A stretch of 35,235 nucleotides of DNA from an uncultured Alphaproteobacteria bacterium (lineage in GTDB: Bacteria > Pseudomonadota > Alphaproteobacteria > CADEGL01). The notes under the pieces were generated by a model that was not told the origin of the DNA, searched no databases, and worked only from the letters and a program-made list of their open reading frames with translations. The position numbers and the translations under genes are program-made. Location: assembly GCA_902826885.1 (NCBI GenBank), contig CADEGL010000021.1, positions 1 through 35,235 on the forward strand. Direction: 5' to 3'. Within the stretch, counting starts at the first letter, position 1. Every line of letters starts with the position of its first letter. This document shows positions 16,569-24,365 of the stretch, piece after piece.

Positions 16569-17567
16569 ATGTCCAGCCATACCTTCTTCTGCATCGATTC
16601 CCACACTTGCGGCTGCCCCGTGCGGGTGGTGGCGGGCGGCGCGCCGCCGCTGAAGGGCGCCTCGGCCAGCGAACGGCGCCAGCATCTTCTCAACGAATAC
16701 GATTGGGTGCGCACGGGCCTCATGTTCGAGCCGCGCGGCCACGACATGATGTCGGGCAGCATCCTCTACCCGCCCACGCGGCCTGACTGCGACCTCGGCA
16801 TCATCTTCATCGAGACCAGCGGCTCGCTGCCCATGTGCGGCCACGGCACCATCGGCACGGTGACGGTGGCGCTGGAGCGCGGGCTGGTTCAGCCGAAAAC
16901 GCCGGGCAAGCTGCGGCTCGACACGCCGGCGGGCGTGGTCGAGGCCACCTACGTTCAGAACGGCGAGCATGTCGACACGGTGCGCATCGTCAACGTGCCG
17001 TCCTATGTCCATGCCACGGGTATCGAGGTCGATTGCCCGGAATACGGCGCGCTGACCATCAACATCGCCTATGGCGGAAACTTCTACGCCATCGTCGAGC
17101 CGCAGACGAATTATCGCGGGCTCGAGCACATGACGGCCAACGACATCATCCGGCTGTCGCCCAAGTTCCGTGAGCGCGTGAACGCCGCCATCCTATGCGT
17201 GCACCCCGAGGACGAGACGATCCGCGGCGTCGAGCACATCATGTGGACGGGCAAGCCGTCCAAGGGCGCCGACGGCAAAAGCGCCGTCTTCACCGCCGAG
17301 CGCGCCATCGACCGCAGCCCGTGCGGCACCGGCACCTCGGCGCGCATGGCGCTGCTGCATTCGCGCGGCGAGTTGAAGCAGGGGCAGGATTACGTCCATG
17401 AGAGCTTCATCGGCAGCCTGTTCCGCGGCCGCGTCGAAGGTCTGGCCAAGGTGGGCAACCATCCGGCCGTGATCCCCAGCATCGAAGGTTGGGCGCGCAT
17501 CACCGGCTACAACACGATCTTCATCGACGATCGCGACCCCTACGCCCACGGCTTCACGCTGCCGTAG
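16569..17567 (+). CDS. hypRE: 4-hydroxyproline 2-epimerase (proline racemase family)
   Basis: The product is 332 residues, the usual length for this family. The ATG at 16569 is preceded by GGGAG; an upstream in-frame ATG (16518) would add 17 residues with no family match. Both catalytic cysteines are present: C90 in PMCGHGTIG and C252 in SPCGTGTSAR. Having Cys at both places fits a racemase/epimerase and argues against the trans-3-hydroxyproline dehydratase branch, where at least one is replaced. FEPRGHDMMSG and NVPSYVHA are characteristic of hydroxyproline epimerases. It interconverts trans-4-hydroxy-L-proline and cis-4-hydroxy-D-proline in the cytoplasm without cofactor. It diverges from hypO, the gene for the next step. 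Confidence 0.92.
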   Translation: MSSHTFFCIDSHTCGCPVRVVAGGAPPLKGASASERRQHLLNEYDWVRTGLMFEPRGHDMMSGSILYPPTRPDCDLGIIFIETSGSLPMCGHGTIGTVTVALERGLVQPKTPGKLRLDTPAGVVEATYVQNGEHVDTVRIVNVPSYVHATGIEVDCPEYGALTINIAYGGNFYAIVEPQTNYRGLEHMTANDIIRLSPKFRERVNAAILCVHPEDETIRGVEHIMWTGKPSKGADGKSAVFTAERAIDRSPCGTGTSARMALLHSRGELKQGQDYVHESFIGSLFRGRVEGLAKVGNHPAVIPSIEGWARITGYNTIFIDDRDPYAHGFTLP

Positions 17568-17589
17568 TTTCACGCCGCGCATTCTCTTT

Positions 17590-17693
17590 CGTCATGCCGG
17601 ACTTGATCCGGCATCCAGTCGCGCGCAGCGCGCTAAGAGTCCTATGTCGGCCTGGCGGCCTCCACTGGACCCCGCGTCCAGTGCGGGGTGACG
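17590..17693. repeat. Intergenic palindromic repeat element
   Basis: The element is bounded by CGTCA (17590-17594) and TGACG (17689-17693) in inverted orientation. It contains two hairpins: TGCCGGA-CTTGA-TCCGGCA (17595-17613) and ACTGGAC-CCCGC-GTCCAGT (17664-17682). The text GTCATGCCGGACTTGATCC is a form I recognise as widespread between genes of alphaproteobacteria, so a dispersed repeat is likely. It lies between the convergent ends of hypRE and pxpC, where its hairpins could also act as a two-way transcript end. Confidence 0.8.
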
Positions 17694-17700
17694 AGTCTTT

Positions 17701-18711
17701 TTAACCCGCCGTCGCGCCGCCGATCAGGTTCACGCTCAAGAGGAACTCGGAGGGGAACTCGCGCCGGATCACCGGTTCGGTTTCCATCGGCGCGGTCAGC
17801 GCGTCGGCATCCGCGCGGCGCGCGGCGACGGCCTCGTCGACCGACACGGTCTCGAAGCGGAAGGCCTGGTTGGGGCGCAGCTGCGCCAAGCGCCCCACGT
17901 CGGGCGCGATGATGGTCGCGATCTTGGGATAGCCGCCGGTCGATTGCCGGTCGGCCATCAGCGCCAAAGGCTGGCCGTCGCCCGGCACCTGGATCGAGCC
18001 CATGGCGATGCCGTCCGAGATGATGTTGAAGCCGCGCGCGTGAGTGAGGCGCGGCCCGTCCAGCCGGAACGCCATGCGGTCGCTGCGCGGCGAGACCGTC
18101 CAGGGGCCTTGGCGGAACACTTCGATCTGGTCCTCGGAGAAGTAGTCGTCCTGCGGTCCCAGCACGGCCCGGATCACGTCCGTCGGGCGCGTGAGCCATG
18201 GGGTCAGAAGCCGCTCCGGCGCGCCCGCCTGGGCCTTCGCGCCGGCGATGGCCAGCATGTCGCCCGCCGCGAGGCCGCGCCCCTCAAGGCCGCCCAGGGC
18301 CGAGCGGGTATGGGTCGAAAGCGAATTCAGGAACGGCGGCAGGTCGATCTGTCCGGCCACGGCCAGGTAGGTCCAGGCGCCGCCAATGCCCGCGCGCACC
18401 GTGAGCTTCGAGCCCGGCGCCAGTTCGAGACGGACCCAGCCGGGCAGCTTCACGCCATCCAGCAGCACTTCGAAGCCGCCGCCCGCGACGGCAATGGAGA
18501 GAGCGCCGCCCTCGGCCGCGACCTCGATGCCGCCCAGCGAAACCTCGATGGCGGCGGCGCCCGCTTCGTTGCCGAGCGCCAGGTTGGCGGTGGCGTGCGC
18601 CAGCCGGTCCATGGGGCCGGCGGCGGTCACGCCATAACGCAGATATCCGTCGCGCCCATGGTCCTGGAGCGTGACACCCGGCCCGGCGGTGAGGATCTTG
18701 AGGCCGGTCAC
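17701..18711 (-). CDS. pxpC: 5-oxoprolinase subunit C (biotin-dependent carboxyltransferase/KipA family)
   Basis: The product is 336 residues. The GTG at 18711 is chosen because it forms a GTGA overlap with the pxpB stop and begins right before the conserved TGLKILTAGPGVTLQDHGR; a longer frame upstream only reads through pxpB. Family marks are YGVTAAGPMD near the N-terminus, SDRMAFRLDGP in the middle and the late TGGYPKIATI. PxpC acts with PxpA and PxpB as the ATP-dependent prokaryotic 5-oxoprolinase that opens 5-oxo-L-proline (pyroglutamate) to glutamate in the cytoplasm. It is the last gene of a three-gene operon. Older annotations call it an allophanate hydrolase or KipI antagonist homologue. 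Confidence 0.92.
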   Translation of the reverse strand: MTGLKILTAGPGVTLQDHGRDGYLRYGVTAAGPMDRLAHATANLALGNEAGAAAIEVSLGGIEVAAEGGALSIAVAGGGFEVLLDGVKLPGWVRLELAPGSKLTVRAGIGGAWTYLAVAGQIDLPPFLNSLSTHTRSALGGLEGRGLAAGDMLAIAGAKAQAGAPERLLTPWLTRPTDVIRAVLGPQDDYFSEDQIEVFRQGPWTVSPRSDRMAFRLDGPRLTHARGFNIISDGIAMGSIQVPGDGQPLALMADRQSTGGYPKIATIIAPDVGRLAQLRPNQAFRFETVSVDEAVAARRADADALTAPMETEPVIRREFPSEFLLSVNLIGGATAG

Positions 18712-19427
18712 GACGCGCTCTCGGAACGCGCCACGACCTCGCCCTTCTCGGCGCGTGCGTCCAGCGCGTCGTAGGTCGCGCGGTCGATAGGCTCGAATGT
18801 GATCTGGTCGCCGGCCTCGGCTAGGAAGGCCGGGTCGCGGTTGCGCGAGAAGAAGCGCTCCGGCGTGCGTCCCACCAGCCACCAGCCGGTCGGCATGGAG
18901 ATGGTGGTGATGATGCTCATGCCGTCCGCGATCATGATGACCTGCGACAGGGTCGGCGGCCGCGGCGTCGTCCGGCGCGACAGCGTCAGTTCAGCCGGCG
19001 CGCCGCCGAGATAACAAAAGCCGGGCGCGAAGCCGTACATATAGGCGCGGTAGGTTGCGCCCGCGTGAAGCGCGACCACTTTTTCGACGCTCAGGTTCTT
19101 TTCCTTGGCGATGTGGCCCAAGTCTTCACCGAACACTGGATCGTAGCAGCAGGGCACGATCCAGCGCTTGCGCGCGGCGGGCGCGGGCGTGGCGTCGAGC
19201 GATTCGACGATCTTCACCAGCGACGCGCGGTCGAGCGTCAGCGGATCGTAGTGGATCATCAGCGAACGGAAGGTCGGCACCGTCTCGCGGATGCCGCGTA
19301 CGGACTTCGCCGCCAGGCTGGCGTCGAGCGCCATCACCCGGTCGTGGATGGCCGGGTCGATGTGCAGGCCGTACTCGACGACCAGGGCCGCTTCGCCCGC
19401 ATCGAGGAAGCGTGGCGCGATGGACAT
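18708..19427 (-). CDS. pxpB: 5-oxoprolinase subunit B (KipI family)
   Basis: The product is 239 residues. The ATG at 19427 begins the MSIAPRFLDAGEAALVVEYG segment that opens this family and lies 10 bases after the pxpA stop; no clear ribosome site is visible, so translational coupling to pxpA is likely. The central FAPGFCYLGG and the later PTGWWLVGRTP are diagnostic of the KipI/PxpB domain. Together with PxpA and PxpC it hydrolyses 5-oxoproline with ATP. The stop overlaps the pxpC GTG by the sequence GTGA. A role like Bacillus KipI (kinase inhibition) is unlikely given the full pxpABC set. Confidence 0.92.
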   Translation of the reverse strand: MSIAPRFLDAGEAALVVEYGLHIDPAIHDRVMALDASLAAKSVRGIRETVPTFRSLMIHYDPLTLDRASLVKIVESLDATPAPAARKRWIVPCCYDPVFGEDLGHIAKEKNLSVEKVVALHAGATYRAYMYGFAPGFCYLGGAPAELTLSRRTTPRPPTLSQVIMIADGMSIITTISMPTGWWLVGRTPERFFSRNRDPAFLAEAGDQITFEPIDRATYDALDARAEKGEVVARSESAS

Positions 19428-19437
19428 GGCGAGGTGA

Positions 19438-20235
19438 CTAGGCGGGGGCGAAGGAAGCGATGGCGACGCCCGCCTGTTCCAGCCGCTGACGCACCAGGCG
19501 CGCGATGCCCAGCGCATGCGGGCTGTCGCCATGAACGCAGATGGAATGGATCGGCGTCTTCAGCCGCGCGCCGGAGACGGTGATGATCGCACCTTCCTCG
19601 ACCATGGAGACCACGCGGCTGGCCGCCGTCTCGGCGTCCTTGATGACCGCGCCGGGCTCCTTGCGCGAAACCAGATGACCGTCTTCGGTATAGGCACGGT
19701 CGGCGAAGATCTCGGCGAAATGCTTCATGCCGAACTTCTCGGCGGCCTTCGTCTGCGCGCTGCGCGCGATGGTCAGGCACGCCAAGTTCGGATCGACCGC
19801 CTTCACGGCGCGCACGATGGCGTCGGCCACGTCCTGGTCCGTCTCGGAAATATTGCCGAGGGCGCCATGGGCCTTCACGTAGGTAAGCCTATGGCCGGCA
19901 TAGGCGGCCATGCCGAGCGCCGCGCCGACCTGATAGGCCACCATGTGTTCGATCTCGGCCGTGGTACAGGGGATGCGGCGGCGACCGAAGCCCCACAGGT
20001 CCGGGAAACCGGGGTGTGCGCCGATGGCGACGCCGCGCTGCTTCGCGGTCTTGAACGTCTCGGCCATGATCTCGGGGTCGCCCGCGTGGAAGCCGCAGGC
20101 CACGTTGGCGGAGGAGACGATCTCGAGCAGTGCCGCATCGTCGCCGCAGGTGTAGCGGCCATAGCCTTCGCCCATGTCCGAGTTCAAATCCACGCGGCGC
20201 TGGTTGGGCCCATGGCCCTTCGCGGTGCTTGCCAT
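19438..20235 (-). CDS. pxpA: 5-oxoprolinase subunit A (LamB/YcsF family)
   Basis: The product is 265 residues, about ten more than usual because of an N-terminal stretch before the core. The ATG at 20235 follows GGGAGGC. Characteristic segments are DLNSDMGEGYG, SANVACGFHAGDP, GAHPGFPDLWGFGRR, KAHGALGN and ICVHGDSPHAL. PxpA supplies the metal-binding TIM-barrel-like catalytic part of the prokaryotic 5-oxoprolinase. It is first in the pxpABC operon and diverges from a LysR regulator 133 bases away, the obvious candidate controller. Pyroglutamate arises from glutamine breakdown and from N-terminal pyroglutamyl peptides, so placement beside hydroxyproline genes fits peptide-derived amino acid use. 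Confidence 0.93.
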   Translation of the reverse strand: MASTAKGHGPNQRRVDLNSDMGEGYGRYTCGDDAALLEIVSSANVACGFHAGDPEIMAETFKTAKQRGVAIGAHPGFPDLWGFGRRRIPCTTAEIEHMVAYQVGAALGMAAYAGHRLTYVKAHGALGNISETDQDVADAIVRAVKAVDPNLACLTIARSAQTKAAEKFGMKHFAEIFADRAYTEDGHLVSRKEPGAVIKDAETAASRVVSMVEEGAIITVSGARLKTPIHSICVHGDSPHALGIARLVRQRLEQAGVAIASFAPA

Positions 20236-20368
20236 CTCGAATGCCTCCCTTTGCGTGGCCGCATCATAGCGGGAATCCGCGGCTTTCGGACCCCCAGGGA
20301 CCCATCCCCAGCTATGCGTTTCCGGTATAGTCTAGACCCCTGGTTTCCAAAACGGGAATGGTCCCTTC

Positions 20369-21319
20369 ATGGAGCTTCGCCAGCTTCGCACCTTTCGCTC
20401 GGTCGCCGAACTGGGCAGCCTGAGCAAGGCCGCCGACCGGCTGCGCATCGCCCAGCCGGCGCTGAGCCGCCAGATCAAGCTTCTGGAGCACGAGCTGCGC
20501 ACGCCCTTGTTCGTGCGGAATGGCCGTGGCATGGCGCTGACCGATGCGGGCAAGGTGCTGCTGGCGCGCATCGGCGGCCTCGTGCGCCAGTTGGAGCAGG
20601 TGCGGGACGACGTGGCGTCATTGTCGGGGACGCCGTCGGGACAGGTGGTGCTGGGCGTGGTGCCGACGGTCAGCACCGTCTTGGCCAGCCGCTTGGCCCA
20701 GGTGGTCTTGCGCGAACGGCCCGGTATCTCCTTGCGCATCGTCGAGAGTTTCGGCGGGCATCTTTTGGAATGGCTCCACCGTGGCGAACTGGACCTGGCC
20801 GTGATCTATGGCCGCGGGCCGGATCTGCATCTGCGTACCGAGATCCTGGCGCGCGACGAGCTGGTAGTGGTGGGTGGGCGCGGCTCGGGTCTGGCCAAGC
20901 GCAAAAGCGTGTCGATCGAATGGCTGGCCCGCCAGCCATTGATCCTGCCCAGCCCGCCGCACGGATTGCGCACGCTGATCGACACGGCGGCGGCCAAGCG
21001 GAAGCTTTCGCTCAACGTCCTTCTGGAAACCGATTCTTTCCGCGTTCAGATCGACGTGGTTGAGAACGGGCAGGGCTACACCGTGCTGCCGCCTTCGGCC
21101 ATCTTCCGCGAGCTGCGCCAGGGGCGGCTGGAGGCCGCGCCGATCACGGCGCCGCGCTTGCCGCGCGAACTGGTTCTGGCGTTCCCCACCGGCCGGGCGC
21201 CATCTTTGGCGACGGAATCCATCGCCGGCCTGATCCGCGCCGAGGTCGCCGCGGTGGGCAAGGATGGTCATTGGAGCGCCGTGGCGGCGCCCGCGAAAAA
21301 ATCCGCGCGTGTTGGATGA
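20369..21319 (+). CDS. LysR-family transcriptional regulator
   Basis: The product is 316 residues. The N-terminal winged helix-turn-helix (about residues 1-60) has the family pattern MELRQLRTFRSVAELGSLSK, then AQPALSRQIKLLE and LTDAGKVLL. A linker helix and a two-lobe effector domain follow (about 90-300). The start has only a weak GGGAATGG site. It is transcribed away from pxpA and runs 12 bases before the GMC oxidoreductase on the same strand, so it may control either the pxp operon, the GMC gene or both, and usually its own expression. A TATAGT at 20326-20331 could be its -10, but no good -35 is visible. The effector cannot be told from sequence. Confidence 0.92.
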   Translation: MELRQLRTFRSVAELGSLSKAADRLRIAQPALSRQIKLLEHELRTPLFVRNGRGMALTDAGKVLLARIGGLVRQLEQVRDDVASLSGTPSGQVVLGVVPTVSTVLASRLAQVVLRERPGISLRIVESFGGHLLEWLHRGELDLAVIYGRGPDLHLRTEILARDELVVVGGRGSGLAKRKSVSIEWLARQPLILPSPPHGLRTLIDTAAAKRKLSLNVLLETDSFRVQIDVVENGQGYTVLPPSAIFRELRQGRLEAAPITAPRLPRELVLAFPTGRAPSLATESIAGLIRAEVAAVGKDGHWSAVAAPAKKSARVG

Positions 21320-21331
21320 CGGAGTGTTGCC

Positions 21332-23026
21332 GTGAAGCAATATGACTACATCATCGTCGGTGGCGGCAGCGCGGGATGTGTTCTGGCCAACCGGCTTTCG
21401 GCGCGTTCTTCCAATGCCGTCTTGCTGTGCGAAGCGGGCCGGGATTTGCCGCCGGACGATATCCCCGCCGACATTCTCGATGTCTATCCCGGCCTGGCGT
21501 ACATCAATCCGAACTATCTTTGGAATGCCCTGCGGGTCACCACGAAATTGCCGTCGAACGATCAATCGGCGCCGGTCAAAAAATATGAACAGGCGCGCGT
21601 CATGGGCGGCGGCTCGTCGATCAACGGCCAGTTGGCGAACCGGGGCATGCCGTCCGACTATGATTCCTGGGAGTCGCTCGGCGTCAAAGGCTGGGCTTGG
21701 AACGACGTCCTGCCGTACTTCAAGAAATGCGAAACCGACGTCGATTTCGGCGGCCCGCTTCACGGCAAGGACGGCCCCCTTCAGATCGAGCGCCTGCCGC
21801 CGGAAAAACTGAGCCTCCATGCCAAGGCGTTCGAGAAAGCCTTCGCGGAGGCGGGCGTCAAGGCGGTTGCCGATCAGAACGGCGATTTCTCCGACGGTTT
21901 TTTCCGGTTTCCGACGACCAACGCCCACGGCCAGCGTGTTTCCACCGCCTTCGCCTATCTCGACCGCGCGGTGCGCGCGCGGGCCAACCTCACGATTTCG
22001 CCGCTGACGATTGTCACCGGGCTTTCGATGGACGGGCGGCGATGCGTCGGCGTCAAAGCGCTGGCCGAGGGCCAGCCGGTCGAATTCCGGGCGCGGGAGG
22101 TCATTCTGTCCTCCGGTGCTATTCACTCGCCCGCGCATCTCCTGCGGGCCGGCATCGGGCCCGCCGGTGCGCTCAAGGACCTCGGTATCCCGATCACCGC
22201 GCGTCTGGACGGCGTGGGACAGCAACTGATGGATCATCCCGCCGTCGCACTCGCGTGCTTCTTGAAACCCGAGGCGCGCGTCAACGGCCGGACGCGCCGG
22301 CATCACCATTTGGGATGGCGGCTTTCGTCCGGCCTTCCTGGCCTGCCGAAAGGCGATTTGACCGGGGTGATCACGAGCAAGTCCGCCTGGCATTCCATCG
22401 GCGATCAGCTCGGGACGAGCATGATGATCGTCAACAAGACCTGCTCGGAAACCGGCACCATCCGCCTTGCCTCATCGCATTGGCAGGACGAGCCGCTCGT
22501 CGCGTTCAATCTTCTTTCGGACTATCGCGACGTCGTTCGTCTGAAGGATGGTTTCCGGCGCATGGCGGCGATCCAGGCATCCCGCCATATCCGGGAGATC
22601 TCCGAAGAAACCTTTCCCGCGAGCTATAGCTCGCGCGTCCGCAGCTTCGGCGTTCCGAATCTCCGCAACAGGGTTTTGACGGGGGCCGGAAGCCGGCTGA
22701 TGGACGGCCCCGGCTTCTTGCGCAGAATGTTTCTGGACCGCTTCATCAAGGAAGGGCGCGAACTCGAAGATGTGTTGAATGACGATTCCGCGCTCGAATC
22801 CTTCGTCAAAACCACCGCGATCCCGGTATGGCATGCATCCTGTTCGTGCCGGATGGGCAGCGCGCAGAACCGGATGGCGGTCACGGACGAGAACGCCCGG
22901 GTTCACGGCGTCAGCGGGCTTCGCGTGGTCGATGCATCCATTTTCCCGACGATCCCCAGCGCCAATCTCAACCTGCCGGTCATCATGATGGCCGAGAAAG
23001 TCAGCGACGCGATTTTGGGGTCGTAA
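21332..23026 (+). CDS. GMC-family FAD oxidoreductase (choline/alcohol dehydrogenase-like)
   Basis: The product is 564 residues from a GTG at 21332 preceded by CGGAG. The N-terminal FAD fold reads YIIVGGGSAGCVLANRLS. The GMC signature region is ARVMGGGSSINGQLANRG, the second signature lies near SSGAIHSPAHLLRAGIGP, and the C-terminal catalytic histidine is in VWHASCSCRMGS, followed by VVDASIFPTIPSANLNLPV. Such enzymes oxidise primary alcohols, sugars or polyols. SCSC in place of the common VGTC before RMG is a variation. It is 12 bases from the LysR gene, suggesting regulator and enzyme are co-transcribed. Substrate unknown. By eye its wobble positions seem slightly less GC-rich than those of the neighbours, a weak hint of separate origin. 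Confidence 0.9.
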   Translation: MKQYDYIIVGGGSAGCVLANRLSARSSNAVLLCEAGRDLPPDDIPADILDVYPGLAYINPNYLWNALRVTTKLPSNDQSAPVKKYEQARVMGGGSSINGQLANRGMPSDYDSWESLGVKGWAWNDVLPYFKKCETDVDFGGPLHGKDGPLQIERLPPEKLSLHAKAFEKAFAEAGVKAVADQNGDFSDGFFRFPTTNAHGQRVSTAFAYLDRAVRARANLTISPLTIVTGLSMDGRRCVGVKALAEGQPVEFRAREVILSSGAIHSPAHLLRAGIGPAGALKDLGIPITARLDGVGQQLMDHPAVALACFLKPEARVNGRTRRHHHLGWRLSSGLPGLPKGDLTGVITSKSAWHSIGDQLGTSMMIVNKTCSETGTIRLASSHWQDEPLVAFNLLSDYRDVVRLKDGFRRMAAIQASRHIREISEETFPASYSSRVRSFGVPNLRNRVLTGAGSRLMDGPGFLRRMFLDRFIKEGRELEDVLNDDSALESFVKTTAIPVWHASCSCRMGSAQNRMAVTDENARVHGVSGLRVVDASIFPTIPSANLNLPVIMMAEKVSDAILGS

Positions 23027-23033
23027 AATCTTT

Positions 23034-23624
23034 CTACGTCACCGGCAGGCCGAGATGGGCGCGGAAGCGGTTCTTGAGGAATACGCCGTCGCGGTTGGGC
23101 AGGGCGCGCGGCGGATTACCCGGCGCGATGCGGATGGTGGCGTAGCGCGGTCCACCGCCGATGCTACGAATCTCGGCGCGATAGGCATCGATCTCTTCCA
23201 GGTTCGCGATCTCGCGCGCCGCGGCGAAGCCCGCGGCCTCCGCCATGCGGTGGATGTCGACGCCGAGGCCGCTGTGACTCAGTTGCATGCCCGTCTCGCC
23301 GTAATGACCGTTGTCGAGCGCGACGACGCTCAGGTTCTTGGGCCGCTTGGTGGCGATGGTGGCGAGGCCGCCAAGGCCCATGAGCTGCTCGCCGTCGCCG
23401 GTCAGGACCAGCACGGGGCGCTTCGGCTGCGCGAGCGCCAGGCCGAGCCCCATCATGGCCGCGCCGCCCATCGCACCCCACAGATAGAAGCTGCCGTCAT
23501 GGTCGCCCGCCGCGAAGGCGTCATAGCCGGGCGAGCCTAGGCCCGTGACGATCAGAAGCTCGCCGGGCTGGTCCAGCAGGCGCTTCACCGCCGCGCGGCG
23601 GTCCAGGGTTCCGAACTTCGCCAT
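23034..23624 (-). CDS. Thiamine-diphosphate decarboxylase, beta (cofactor-binding) subunit
   Basis: The product is 196 residues from an ATG at 23624, two bases after the stop of the alpha gene. It has the ThDP-binding motif GDG (76-78) followed by N105 in VVALDN, the classic GDG-X26-N spacing. The opening AVKRLLDQPGELLIVTGLGS and the MGLGLALAQPKRPVLVLTGD segment match beta subunits of two-chain decarboxylases such as sulfopyruvate and phosphonopyruvate decarboxylase. It must pair with the alpha chain to complete the active site. The substrate, presumably a 2-oxo acid, is not determinable: no sulfonate or phosphonate genes are nearby. It converges with the GMC gene, with 7 bases between stops. 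Confidence 0.87.
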   Translation of the reverse strand: MAKFGTLDRRAAVKRLLDQPGELLIVTGLGSPGYDAFAAGDHDGSFYLWGAMGGAAMMGLGLALAQPKRPVLVLTGDGEQLMGLGGLATIATKRPKNLSVVALDNGHYGETGMQLSHSGLGVDIHRMAEAAGFAAAREIANLEEIDAYRAEIRSIGGGPRYATIRIAPGNPPRALPNRDGVFLKNRFRAHLGLPVT

Positions 23625-23626
23625 GG

Positions 23627-24166
23627 TCACTTCTCCACCCATTTCTTCCGGCCCAGCAGGCGTTGAGACAGGATCACCGCGATCTGCTGGTCGGCCTCGT
23701 AGGCGAGCGCGGCCGCGGCGGAGACCGTCTCCTCGACGTCTTCGGCTTTGTCGACGCGCATGCAGCGCACGCCCATCATCTCGAGCGACCGCTCGGTGGC
23801 GGCGCCCATGGGTACCTGCCACGGATTGAACTCGGCCCATTCGCCGCGCATCGTGACGATGGTCAGGAAGGGGAAGCGGCAGGTCGCCATCAAGGACAGC
23901 ATGTTGATCGTGTTGCCCACGCCGCTCGACTGCATCAGCAGCACCGTGCGCTGGCCGCCCAGCCATGCGCCGGCCGCGATCGGAATGCCTTCCTCCTCGG
24001 TCGTCAGCACCGTGGCTTCCACGTCCGGGTCGGCGATCAAGCGGTTGATCAGCCGCGTGTGGCCCGCATCGGGCACATAGCAGGCCTGGCGCACATCCGC
24101 GTCCTTCAAGACGCGGTAGATGGCGTCGGGCCAGTTCTCCGTGGTTGTGTCGACCGTTGCGTCCAT
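23627..24166 (-). CDS. Thiamine-diphosphate decarboxylase, alpha (N-terminal/Pyr) subunit
   Basis: The product is 179 residues from an ATG at 24166. The longer frame upstream runs into the promoter region and has no family match. It resembles the pyrimidine-binding domain of ThDP enzymes: YVPDAGHTRLINRL, then the activating glutamate region TTEEEGIPIAAGAWLGG (E57-E59) and QSSGVGNTINML. Alone it lacks the GDG motif, which is supplied by the downstream beta gene (2 bases away), so the pair forms one enzyme. Known relatives decarboxylate sulfopyruvate (ComDE) or phosphonopyruvate. It diverges from an acyl-CoA dehydrogenase, which might use a CoA thioester derived from its product, but this is only inference. 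Confidence 0.87.
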   Translation of the reverse strand: MDATVDTTTENWPDAIYRVLKDADVRQACYVPDAGHTRLINRLIADPDVEATVLTTEEEGIPIAAGAWLGGQRTVLLMQSSGVGNTINMLSLMATCRFPFLTIVTMRGEWAEFNPWQVPMGAATERSLEMMGVRCMRVDKAEDVEETVSAAAALAYEADQQIAVILSQRLLGRKKWVEK

Positions 24167-24285
24167 GGTGCCTCTACACTGTCGATCTCGATCGCGGGGC
24201 GGGCCCGCGGGCTGGCGCGGATCGCCGAGAGGGGTTTCTAGCGCGGTGGCGGCCTTCGCAACCTTGCCATGTTGCGCGACCAGCC

Positions 24286-24300
24286 ATAGCGATTTGCTAT
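24286..24300. promoter_or_regulatory. Inverted repeat in the divergent decarboxylase / acyl-CoA dehydrogenase promoter region
   Basis: ATAGC (24286-24290) and GCTAT (24296-24300) flank GATTT in the 199-base divergent region. On the plus strand TTGCGC (24272-24277) lies 18 bases before GCTATA (24296-24301), a weak promoter-like pair directed at the acyl-CoA dehydrogenase. The repeat would overlap its -10. Confidence 0.33.
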
Positions 24301-24365
24301 AGGCAGCCCCGCCCGCGCCGGGGTATCGAAGGCGCAATCGTCCCCCTCGCCGGGAGTGTGCCCCC

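Noticed and set aside
20618..22393. 591-codon minus-strand frame opposite the LysR and GMC genes
   Set aside because: Longest shadow frame in the area, but both plus-strand genes have clear signatures and ribosome sites.
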